Source: Pelargonium nanum
Taxonomy: Eukaryota > Streptophyta > Magnoliopsida > Geraniales > Geraniaceae
Direction: 5' to 3'
DNA: 30,241 bases
Assembly (NCBI GenBank): GCA_036897485.1
Contig: JAYMTF010000787.1
Span: 1-30,241, forward strand
In this document: piece by piece, positions 11,163 to 20,257 of the stretch
Layout: each line of letters starts with the position of its first letter
Numbering within the stretch: the first letter of the stretch is position 1
Translations under genes and position numbers: made by a program
Notes under the pieces: generated by a model
The model's input: only the letters and a program-made list of their open reading frames with translations
The model's database searches: none
What the model was told of the DNA's origin: nothing

Positions 11163-14090
11163 ATGGTTCTGTTTGGTGGCTCCTTCTGGGTCTCTGTCTC
11201 TGTCCTGTTGCTTGTTCTGTTTGGTTTCATAAACAGAATGTTCTTCAGGTAGTCAAGGTTTTGACTTTATCGTTTATTGCTTTCTGGGTTTGTTTATTTC
11301 CTTATTTTTTTGTTTTAATTCTTCACAGAATCCGAGAACAAGACAACGGTTCTAAAACAGTCAATTCATGTAGTTCGAGTTTAGTTGAGCAAGACCATGA
11401 GCCTGAAGGACCAAATTCTGATGTTACTGATGAAGAAGAGACTCCAAATTTCTTTTCAAAATTTCAGTTTCGGCGCTACGAAGAATTCGTCGGAAGCAAT
11501 GGTGATTCTGTTTCTGGTTCCCGCACGGACACAGGCACGGCCGTTTCAAGCTGCACCAGTAAGTATGAGTTCATATCTGGAAAGGCCTTTGGTGTTTTCA
11601 TGGAGGAACCAGAAGCTACGAGCTTCACTGTCAAAGAACTGTTTGCTGATGAGAAACAGAAGCCAGAAGCAGAAGCTTTTCATGAAGAAACCCCACAAGA
11701 ACAACAATCTGTTGATGTGGAGAAGCTGCCTAATTTGGCAAGCAATCAAGATGCTTCTGAAAATGACTCACTCGTTTCAGATTTTGACTCCAATTCTATT
11801 GTTTCAAACAGTGATGGGTTTTTGTGTGATGGAGATTTTGAGAAGACAGAATCGGAAGATATTATTAGTAATATTGAGGATTCAGGTTCCCATGAAGACA
11901 TCAGTACTGAAGCTTTAGAATCAGACATGCCTGAGATTGATTTCCATGATGAATTGAGTGGAAAAGACAATGGTGCAAGTCATAATTTAGATAACAATTC
12001 TGGGAAATCCATAGCTCGAGATTCCGAGGATTGCACCGGGTTCGAGTCCTTGTGGGAGCACCAAGACTTGATAGAGCAGCTGAAGATGGAGCTGAAGAAG
12101 GTGAGGGCCACAGGGCTGCCCACAATCATGGAAGAATCCGAGTCTCCGAAGATGATGGAGGATTTGAAGCCATGGAAGATTGAAGAAAAGTTGCAGCACC
12201 ATGACACAATGAGTGAGCTTCACAAATTCTATAAAAGCTACAGAGAGAGGATGAGGAAATTTGACATCTTCAACTACCAGAAGATGTATGCAATAGGTCA
12301 GTTCAGTACCAAACACCACCTTTTTTACTAATCAAAATTTTGGTTTCTTTCAAGTTATTGCCTGTTCTTAATATCTGCTTCCTCCCCACATTTTGTTTGG
12401 TTTCTTCATGTCCATCATTCAATTCAACTGTTTCTTTTGGGACAAGAGACAATTAGGACCCACTTTATCTAGTTAGTCTGGTTGTTTTAGAAGCATGAAC
12501 CAATTCAAATCTTGAGCAGGACACTCCAATTCTTGATATGAGTTAGTGGAAACATCACTCCCATTCCTTTTTTCTGGTTTTCTGCAATATTTTCAGGAGT
12601 GCCTTCTGATGTGTATGCTATTATCTTTTCAATACTTTTGTATATTATTGAAAAGCTTGAGTCTTGATTTGTACAGGTAGCTGGTTAACGATGCAACATC
12701 CGTGTGTTTTAATGTCATCCAACTAACCTCAGCTTTCTGGTCATCTTCATTAAACACACTACCTTATAATGGAATGGCTTTACCTAAAAATTTCAATTCT
12801 TCTCAGCTTCTAAATTAATGTCATTCATTGTTTCTAATTGATCAAGACTACTTTGAAAGCTATGTGTATTAAAAATGTTGATTTCCATGCAATCAATATG
12901 ACTTTCTTGGCTATGCTAAAGTATAGGTGGTCAATTATTGGTCCTACTTTGCAACCCTTTAATCTAAAATGATGCAATTATCATACACAGATGGCCCTAC
13001 TAGTTCACTGATGTATTTGGTTTGTTTTGCTGAGAATCCAATAGGTTTTCTGCAGGCAAAAGACCCTATCCAATCGATATCGATGGCAAAATCCCCTATT
13101 CCTGTGATTGGATCTCTTTTGTCCGAGAGCTTCCGGGTATGCAAGCGCAAGAAATCCATATCCGACCCGATGATTAAGTTCACGAGAGAGTTGCATAGTG
13201 ATTTGGAAATGGTCTATGTTGGGCAGTTGTGCCTTTCTTGGGAATTTCTTCACTGGCAATATGAGAAGACCTTGGAGCTGTGGGAGTCTGATCCTCATGG
13301 GATCCGCCGGTACAATGAAATAGCGGGGGAGTTTCAGCAGTTCCAAGTGTTAATGCAAAGATTTGTAGAAAACGAACGCTTTGAAGGGCCTAGAGTCCAA
13401 AACTATGTCAAGAACCGTTGCATCTTGCGCAATCTTCTTCAAGTTCCTGTAATAAGAGGTGAGGATTTCAAAGATTCAACTACTGCCTCATCTTGGTACT
13501 GATAAAAAGATTGTTTGATCTTGCAGAGGATAATTCAAAGGATACGAGAAAGGCAAGAGGTGGGAAACGCGATGATGCAATCACAAGTGATACTCTTGTG
13601 GAAATCATGGAAGAATCGATCAGAATATTTTGGCGTTTCGTTCGAGCTGACAAAGATACAAATAGCGGGATGCAAATAGTCCGGAGGGAAAATCAGGTAG
13701 AAGTGCAAGGTCCTGCTGACAAGAAGCTTTTGTTGGAGCTTCGAGCAAATCTTCAAAAGGTTAGCTTTCTTGGTATTCATGTAACACACTCACAATAACC
13801 AAGATCTCATTTGGTTTAGTTTCTTGAATTTGCAGAAGGAGAGGAAGCTTAAGGACATATTGAGGAGTGGAAATTGCATACTGAGGAGGTTCCAGAGGCA
13901 TCAAGAGGACAGTTCAGAGCAAGTCCTCTACTTCTTCTCCCAAGTGGACATGAAGCTGGTGGCAAGGGTTCTAAATATGTCAAGAATCACAACTGACCAA
14001 CTATTATGGTGTCACAACAAATTAAGCAAGATTAGTTTTGTTAATAGGAAGATTAATATTGAACCTTCCTTCTTGCTGTTTCCTTGCTAA
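11163..14090 (+). CDS. DUF1666 family protein (annotated in databases as 'ribosomal protein L34Ae'-like)
   Basis: Five exons, 11163-11248, 11329-12296, 13045-13458, 13527-13759 and 13836-14090, join in frame to give 651 residues. The first exon encodes FWVSVSVLLLVLFGFINR, a single hydrophobic segment that would act as a signal anchor. A long acidic, Ser-rich, probably disordered region follows (about residues 30-250). Then comes a basic/acidic helical stretch (EHQDLIEQLKMELKKVRATG) and the conserved DUF1666 block from about residue 340 to the end, including YVGQLCLSWEFLHWQYEK, RVQNYVKNRC and the C-terminal VNRKINIEPSFLLFPC. Exon 3 needs the acceptor AATAG just before GTTTTCTGCAG, which yields the conserved GFLQAKDP. 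The biochemical function is not established. The 'ribosomal L34Ae' label used for relatives is not supported by anything I see. The protein is probably membrane-anchored with a cytosolic domain (inference). Confidence 0.88.
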
Positions 14091-14164
14091 TTATGTGATC
14101 AGATGTCAATGTATAACTCTATGCATAGATCCATACAAGTATATGACATAAATTAGGAATTTTT

Positions 14165-14325
14165 TTATGTTTACTTGGTATTTTGTAAACCACCAGGCAC
14201 CAGTTTAATTCGGTTCGGGGCTTGGACACAGTTAAGTCTCCCCATAGAGGTGTTTAGTAGTGATCGAAACTGGGATCCCTTCCCACAATCTCGACATGCA
14301 TTGCCAACTGAGTTCATCCCACGAG
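14165..14325 (-). mobile_element. tRNA-derived SINE fragment
   Basis: Read on the minus strand, GAACTCAGTTGGCAATGC (about 14315-14298) matches box A, and CAGTTTCGATCAC (about 14271-14259) matches box B at SINE spacing. The element starts about 75 bases after the stop of the DUF1666 gene, so it may contribute to that gene's 3' end. I find no clear target duplication or A-tail, so its ends are approximate. Confidence 0.55.
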
Positions 14326-14492
14326 TAAAAATAACAATAAAAATGAGTAACAGCCCAAACTCTTAGCCCAACAAGTGATACTCACATCAGCCCAAGAATA
14401 AATGTATCAAAACCTAACCCATCCAAAATATCAGAATAGCTAACCATTTACTTGTCCATCAAGCTTCACTCTTCTTCGGCAACCTCCGATCA

Positions 14493-15743
14493 ATGGAGCA
14501 CAGCGACGCACAGCCGCAGTGGTCTGGCCTTCCCCAAGATCTGTTGTCCAATATCGCCAAGCGCTTCGAATCTCGCATCCACCTTCTCTGCTTTCGTGCT
14601 GTCTGCACTACCTGGCGATCCTCCATCCCTTTCCCTTTATCCAACTCTTCTTCTTCGCTGAAACTCCCATTCCCAATCGAGGTCACCCGTTTTTCGAATC
14701 TCCAGCACCAGTCTCACTTCACTCTCACCCACAGCACCATTTACAGTTTACAGCCTCTCACCAAGATCACCAACTCTTGGAACACCACCAAGACCTGGAT
14801 TGTTAGGGTTGAGGAAGATTCTTCACGGCCCGGAAAGGTCCGTCTCAGAGATCCTCTCTCGCCGACTCTCTGGGATGATTTCCCCAAAGGATGCCCTAAA
14901 TCCTTGAACATGCTGGACTATCGGGTCACCGAGATAGCCCAGGCCTATGAGCTCAATATTGCTGGTGTGTCAACTCCTAGTCCTAATAAAATCATTGGGG
15001 CTAATCTTAATGGTTGTTTTACTGTTATGACTTTGATGTCAATATGTTCAAAATTGGCTGTTTGGAGAGTGGGAGATGAGAAATGGACTGTGGTTGATGA
15101 TGTTTGTGATAGTGAAGACAGTGATGATGATGGTTTTGATGTTCGTAGTTTGGGTTATATAGACATTGCTTATCACAATGGAAAGTTCTATGCGGTGGAG
15201 TTTCAGGGTAGAGGAAGGACTGTTGCTGTTGATTCTTCTCTGAAGATGATTGAGGTTGTGCCTAGATCGCCTGATCAATTTCCCAATGGTGATCCTCAGT
15301 TGGTGGAATCATCTGGAGATTTGTTTTTAGTCCTCAAGTACGTGAGGGATCTGGAAGAGTATGATGATTTGTGTGATGACGAAGATTCTTTTCAATGCAC
15401 TTTCAATATTTATAGGATGAATGAGAAGAATCAATGGGTTTTGCAGCATAAATTGGGTGATAAGGTGTTTTTTCTCGGTCAGGATTGCAACTTTTGTGTT
15501 TCTGCTCATGACTTCCCTGGCTGCAGACCTAGTTGCATGTATATCCATGGTGTCAGTTATGACGATTTCAGTGATGAAGATGATGATGGATTCACTAATG
15601 AATTTGGTCTTCACCCGGGCTACGATGTTGGTATATTTGATTTGGAAAATGATGCTTTTGAGAAACCATTCGAGAATGATTCTAAGCTTTTTTGGCCTCC
15701 GCCAACTTGGCTTAAGCCTAATCCTCCTTCTCCTCAATGCTGA
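14493..15743 (+). CDS. F-box protein with DUF295 (KIB1-4-type) domain, SKIP23-like
   Basis: One uninterrupted frame of 416 residues. The start is the first ATG, giving MEHSDAQPQWSGLPQDLLSN. The F-box is at about residues 10-46 (SGLPQDLLSNIAKRF... CFRAVCTTWRSSI), the site that binds SKP1/ASK in an SCF ubiquitin ligase. The rest is a DUF295 beta-propeller-like region with the typical HNGKFYAVEFQGR near 226, an FNIYRMN strand near 306 and the FWPPPTWLKP end near 402. Two acidic insertions, at about 200-213 and 356-366, are unusual and probably surface loops. The substrate is unknown. A 3'UTR intron is likely (donor GTATGT at 15746, acceptor CTACAG at 16247). It starts only two bases after the stop, so it would not trigger nonsense-mediated decay. 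AGCCCA repeats upstream (14345-14395) resemble site II elements. Confidence 0.9.
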   Translation: MEHSDAQPQWSGLPQDLLSNIAKRFESRIHLLCFRAVCTTWRSSIPFPLSNSSSSLKLPFPIEVTRFSNLQHQSHFTLTHSTIYSLQPLTKITNSWNTTKTWIVRVEEDSSRPGKVRLRDPLSPTLWDDFPKGCPKSLNMLDYRVTEIAQAYELNIAGVSTPSPNKIIGANLNGCFTVMTLMSICSKLAVWRVGDEKWTVVDDVCDSEDSDDDGFDVRSLGYIDIAYHNGKFYAVEFQGRGRTVAVDSSLKMIEVVPRSPDQFPNGDPQLVESSGDLFLVLKYVRDLEEYDDLCDDEDSFQCTFNIYRMNEKNQWVLQHKLGDKVFFLGQDCNFCVSAHDFPGCRPSCMYIHGVSYDDFSDEDDDGFTNEFGLHPGYDVGIFDLENDAFEKPFENDSKLFWPPPTWLKPNPPSPQC

Positions 15744-16972
15744 ATGTATGTTCTGCACACTCTTACTAGATATGAAACTAATATGCAAAATGTTATCTGA
15801 AGTCTTATAACTAGCCGGTCGCATTGCCAATTTGTCATGCAGATCTAGAAACCCTTAAGTTTTTGATGAAATACTTATCAGGATTGTTTTCCTTGACTAA
15901 CATAGTATTATTTTTTATAAACTGTTTGTTTTTTGGTCGGTTACTTGGATTGTATAGACTATAGAGCGCCCAGTTGCCTACCATTTTTGCTTTCTTAGTT
16001 TTTCTTGAATTAGTGCAATTGTCACAACTTCATTAGTTTTTCTTTGTTTCATTTGCTTGAATGTCATGTTGGGCTAGATTTTATTTGCTTCTGGCACATT
16101 GCATTATTAAGTAATATGTTGTGTTGCTTTTTATAATCAGTCTATTTCGCTTACCACCATGGTTTATGTTCTTGTCACGCTCTCTTTTATTTTCATGACG
16201 GATTTGTGTTCTGTACTAGAATCTGATTAATTTACTTTTATCTACAGAGATGATGAAGACTTCACTTAAAAAGAGGAAGTTCTATCAAGTCCTTAGCAAG
16301 CCGAAGAATGAGATGTAGTTCTTTAGTGGAGAATAGAAACTATAGTTCTATTTCATGGTACCAGATGACTTGGATAGGTTTCTGATTAGTATTTTGTTAT
16401 GAAATGACTAGCATTTTACTTTAGATATGGATTTTTATATGTGAATGATCTTTGTTTCAGAATCCAAATTTCTACAAATGGAATTTCAAAAGTTCATCTT
16501 GCAGTTTAAATTATATATGTGCATGTTATTTCCACAATGCAAATCCTACTATTTTGGGCTGCATTCTAGGGTCTGTCAGTTATTTGTACAACTGAATGAC
16601 ATTTTCTGCTTCGCTCATGATGCAATTGCATGACATCAACTGGAGTGGAATGTACTTCACATCAACATGTTGTCTTATAGGGTAATTATTGATTTCTAAT
16701 CTTTGTAGAACAGAGTTCCTTTATCTCGGTTGTTTAGTCAAACAGTTGGTAATAGTATGGCACCATATTCCATATGTTTTGCAGGAAAAAGGGAACAAAC
16801 AATAGAAATATAGCTTCCTACTGCATATAAGTGGAATATGTGAGGCTGTACAGTGACAGGTTAGAGGAAACACAATTCTTATAATTAATATTAGCTGCAA
16901 CACACTCATACACTCACTCATAGCTACAACACAACTACTTTTCTCATCTGTGTATCAGTTTGATTTTCTTTT

Positions 16973-18244
16973 TCAACTGTAACATTTGTTTGTGGACATC
17001 TCACTAGGACATGGCGGCGAATCCCATGGCAGACTGAAGGGAAATCCGATTGATCCGATAGTACTAGTCGTCCTCCACTGACTGTTAGCTTGGGGAGCGC
17101 TTGGGTCTTTCCTCAAGCCGTCCTCTTGTTGCTCTCTCGTGCCTGCGTTACCTTGCATCTCCTGTGCCAAACTGATAGAGAAGCCACTGAGCTGCTCCTG
17201 TGACCCGTCAAAGCTTATACTAATATCTCCCATGAGGGACTGCTGGTTCAACATCATGGTAGCAGCGGTTCCCGACATTTCAAGAGGTGAGAACATGAAG
17301 GTAAGGTCTCCGTTTGGAACGGGATATAGACAAGGTTTCTGATTGTGGGGTTTGTAAGAAGGGATATGATCTGGAGCAAAGAAACTAGTTGTGGAGTTAT
17401 GTTGGATGGCTGATCCGATATCAGTTGTGCAAGAGATGTTATCGGAACTAAACTGAGGACCATGTAGTGGTTGGTTGGTGAGCATGTGATCAGATACTGG
17501 TGTAGTTTCTGGCAGTGAAGAAAACCAAGATTGAGACAGTGCTCTCTGTGCCATGGAGTTAGTTTTCTTGAATATCCTACATATTGCCCATGCATCCTGT
17601 TGGAATTACAAGAACAAAACAGATTTGATTTAAGTAATGAAGCTTCTTGGACCAAACTGGATTGGTGTGGGAAAAAAACATACATTTGCAGGATAGCTTT
17701 TGTCCAAGAGCTTCTTAGGAGGGCCTGGGTCTGCAAGAGAAGGTAGCCTGAACTCATGCATCATCCAGTCGGTTTTGATCCCTTTGGCTGCTCTGCCTCT
17801 GTAAAACACAAGGGACTTCTTCAAACCAATGCACTTGGAGCCTTCCGACGAGTAGATGGGCCTATCTGTCCCTGTTGCTTTCCAGAATCCGGCTCCTGTC
17901 ACCCGGTTAGGCCTTGCACTGTTCCGGTATTTTCTATCTCTTGGGCAATAAAAGTACCACTCTTTCTCTCCGCTGCTCGCAAACTCTACTCTTGCAAGAA
18001 AAGAAAAGGACACGAAAGTTAGTACTGAAAGTGTTTTAACTGAGAAAAGCAGAGGAAACAGAGTATTGAACTTACTGGGAAGGTCCCATGGATCGAATTT
18101 GTAGATATCGAGTTGCTTGATGAGCTCAATGGGAAGAGATCTATGCTGAATCTTTCTCCTGAGGTAGAACCCAACAAGCTCCTCGTCGGTTGGATGAAAC
18201 CGGAAACCGGGGAGCATATCAACATCATTTCTCTCCTCATCCAT
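16973..18244 (-). CDS. NAC transcription factor, FEZ/ANAC009-ANAC094 type
   Basis: Three exons on the minus strand, 18244-18076, 17985-17684 and 17596-16973, give 364 residues. The start is the ATG of [20 protein letters not shown]; the frame is open further upstream but only from a TTG. All five NAC subdomains are present: [19 protein letters not shown] (11-28), B with [45 protein letters not shown] and [11 protein letters not shown], and [12 protein letters not shown] (about 158-168). The acceptor ending TAG before AGTTTGCG gives [13 protein letters not shown], matching FEZ. After the domain, the [13 protein letters not shown] motif is typical of the FEZ/NAC094 group. The C-terminal ~195 residues are rich in Ser, Pro and Gln and presumably form the activation region. 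FEZ promotes periclinal divisions of root-cap stem cells in Arabidopsis. Whether this gene corresponds to FEZ or NAC094 is better settled by its neighbours, which favour NAC094. Confidence 0.93.
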
Positions 18245-18755
18245 ATCACTTTCTTGGCTATCACAAGCTTTAGGTCTCTTTGAAGAACAGCTACAGATGA
18301 AACCAGCCAAGTGAAGAAAATGGAGTTTCTGTCTCTCCCTCTCAGGCTTTGGCTAGTTGTTGAAACTTATAGGTGGTTTTGTTTGAATCCAAATTAAGGA
18401 TCTCAAGAAACCAAACTGTTTTGGGATTTTAAAATGTAATTGTTTCTCACACTTTCTATCATTCAACAAACCAAGGACAAAATGACAAAGCAAAATTCCA
18501 ATATATCAGTTTCTTTGTTCCTTGAAATAAAAAATTGTAGTGGCCCCATAAGAGTAAACTTTGGTTGACTTGTTTTTTGGAGGCTTAGGGCATCAACTTC
18601 CAATAGAAAAGGCACAAATTTATATTCAATCCAACAGATTGTGTGCAAAGTTTCAGTGAGAGAGAAAAATATGAATTGTTGATCCAAAGTTCAAATTCCA
18701 TTCCATTCTTCTTCAGAGTTTCTATAACTATTCCCTTGATGCAGCATATATAATA

Positions 18756-18971
18756 CTCTCTCCGTCTCAAAATGAGTGTCCTGTTTGTCTAAATTTTGTC
18801 CCAAAATGAGTGTCTGTTTCTATTTTTGGGCTATGCACATGGACAAATCTGAACTGCACATGGGGTGTAGGTGGGAAAGTGAGGGTAATATTGAAAACAC
18901 ATTAAATTATCTGGTAATCCTCAATTTTTGCAAAAAATGGAAACAGAACACTCATTTTGGGACGGAAGGAG
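18756..18971. mobile_element. Stowaway-like MITE (Tc1/mariner superfamily)
   Basis: The element is 216 bases long with a TA target duplication at 18754-18755 and 18972-18973. The left end CTCTCTCCGTCTCAAAATGA and the reverse complement of the right end CTCCTTCCGTCCCAAAATGA match at 24 of 28 terminal positions. CTCCNTCCGTCCC is the known Stowaway terminus. An internal CCCAAAATGAGTGTCTGTTT near 18800 is an extra copy of the terminal sequence. It has no coding capacity, so it would have been moved by a transposase supplied in trans. It lies about 0.5 kb upstream of the NAC start codon. Confidence 0.9.
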
Positions 18972-18983
18972 TACAAGATTACT

Positions 18984-19060
18984 GAAGTTAATCCATTTTT
19001 CAGTGCTCACTGTTATTCTTTAAATCCCAACACCAGATTACTGAAAAATGGATTAACTTC
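18984..19060. repeat. Perfect 21-bp inverted repeat with 35-base loop
   Basis: The arm at 18984-19004 and the arm at 19040-19060 are exact reverse complements (left arm begins GAAGTTAATCCATTTTTCAG). A direct repeat AGATTACTGAA is also present at 18976-18986 and 19035-19045, overlapping the ends of the arms. The structure begins about a dozen bases beyond the Stowaway MITE, upstream of the NAC gene. Confidence 0.95.
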
Positions 19061-20257
19061 TACTATGCTTTAAAAACAATAAGAAAGAAAAAAAGAATCC
19101 AATTAAGTTAGTAAAAGTAGTAGTAGGTAAGTGAGAAACATAGGTCAGTTAGGCAAACAAATATGGTATGGGGCTCTATGCCGCATATCAAACTGTAACA
19201 AATTGGAGCAGTTTACCTAATTTGATAATTCCCTCCAAACCCCATTTACATTTTTATTACTATATATTTTTCAATGTAAACAATACATACACTGGCATGA
19301 CTTCAATAAACGTGTGAAGATTAACGACCAAGGTGATACACATAACATAATTTTGAGTCCATAAACTTAGCGTGATTTGCTATGATACAATGTTAGAGTA
19401 GCAAGTCAACTAAAAACACAAGTTTATAGTCGAAATCTCTATTTATAAATATTTATAGTTTCCAATTTTACGAGGGGAAGCGTCCATTGTCTTAGTTTGC
19501 TCACCATATGTCTGCTGTATGGATGGCAAAATTGAGATTTAGTTGTGGGCATGTGTATGTGTGTAAATGGGAAATCCAAAAGTAGTGAAATGTTCGATGT
19601 GGAGGCTCCATTGGAATCATTGTTGTCTGTTGCTTCACCATGCATTCATGCATGCCAATTACCTCTTAATGTGTGAACAAAAAAACATTATAAACATGTT
19701 CCCAATGTACCAAATACACATTAAACTTATTCACTAACACTAACGTTTCAGAGATATTATACAGGTGTCTCTTAGGGGTTTAGTTGGTCGGACGGATTAC
19801 CTGATGACCTGCCATTGTACCAGTGGGTTGGGTTGGACTGTAGAGTGGCCGGATTGAGCTGAGCGGTTTTTTGGCAGTGCGGGTACAGTTTGGATTCGTG
19901 GGTTATCGATTTTATTCTGCATACCCCTAAGTTTCCCCAATTATTCAGTTCCTATTAGCAATGTCTGCAACAACATTAAAATTCTGCTGTTGATGCATAA
20001 GAGAGTGCAGAGAAATCAAGTTTATACTACTTGCAAGAGATTATTAATTATATACAAATACCCATACCTAGCTCGCAGGGTCATGATTTTACAGTTAGCA
20101 AACTATGGGGTACTCTTTTGCAGCACCTCCACAACTTGCTTGCTATGCATTGTCATATAAGGAGATGATGGGAAGCTGCTCAAGCAATGTCATTACAACA
20201 TGTATCTCTAACTTGCCAATTTATACATTGGATTGCGTACCTTGGCGGTGGCATCTT
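19061..20257. other. Intergenic interval between NAC and FRS genes
   Basis: No gene seen. It contains the shared upstream and downstream flanks of the two minus-strand genes. A GC-richer patch at about 19775-19915, with G-rich words such as GTGGGTTGGGTTGG, stands out from the AT-rich surroundings and looks like a decayed repeat that I cannot classify. The FRS 3'UTR probably extends into 20257-20050. Confidence 0.55.

Noticed and set aside
15327-15830. Long minus-strand frame opposite the F-box gene
   Set aside because: It is the antisense shadow of a well-supported coding exon and has no domain.
18245-18310. 22-residue N-terminal extension of the NAC protein
   Set aside because: The upstream codon at 18310 is TTG, not ATG. 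The ATG at 18244 has purine at -3 and G at +4 and gives the N-terminus expected for this NAC group.
19775-19915. Possible gene fragment in a GC-richer patch
   Set aside because: G-rich words recur but no frame stays open over a meaningful length and no family is recognisable, so it is left as an unclassified repeat-like patch.
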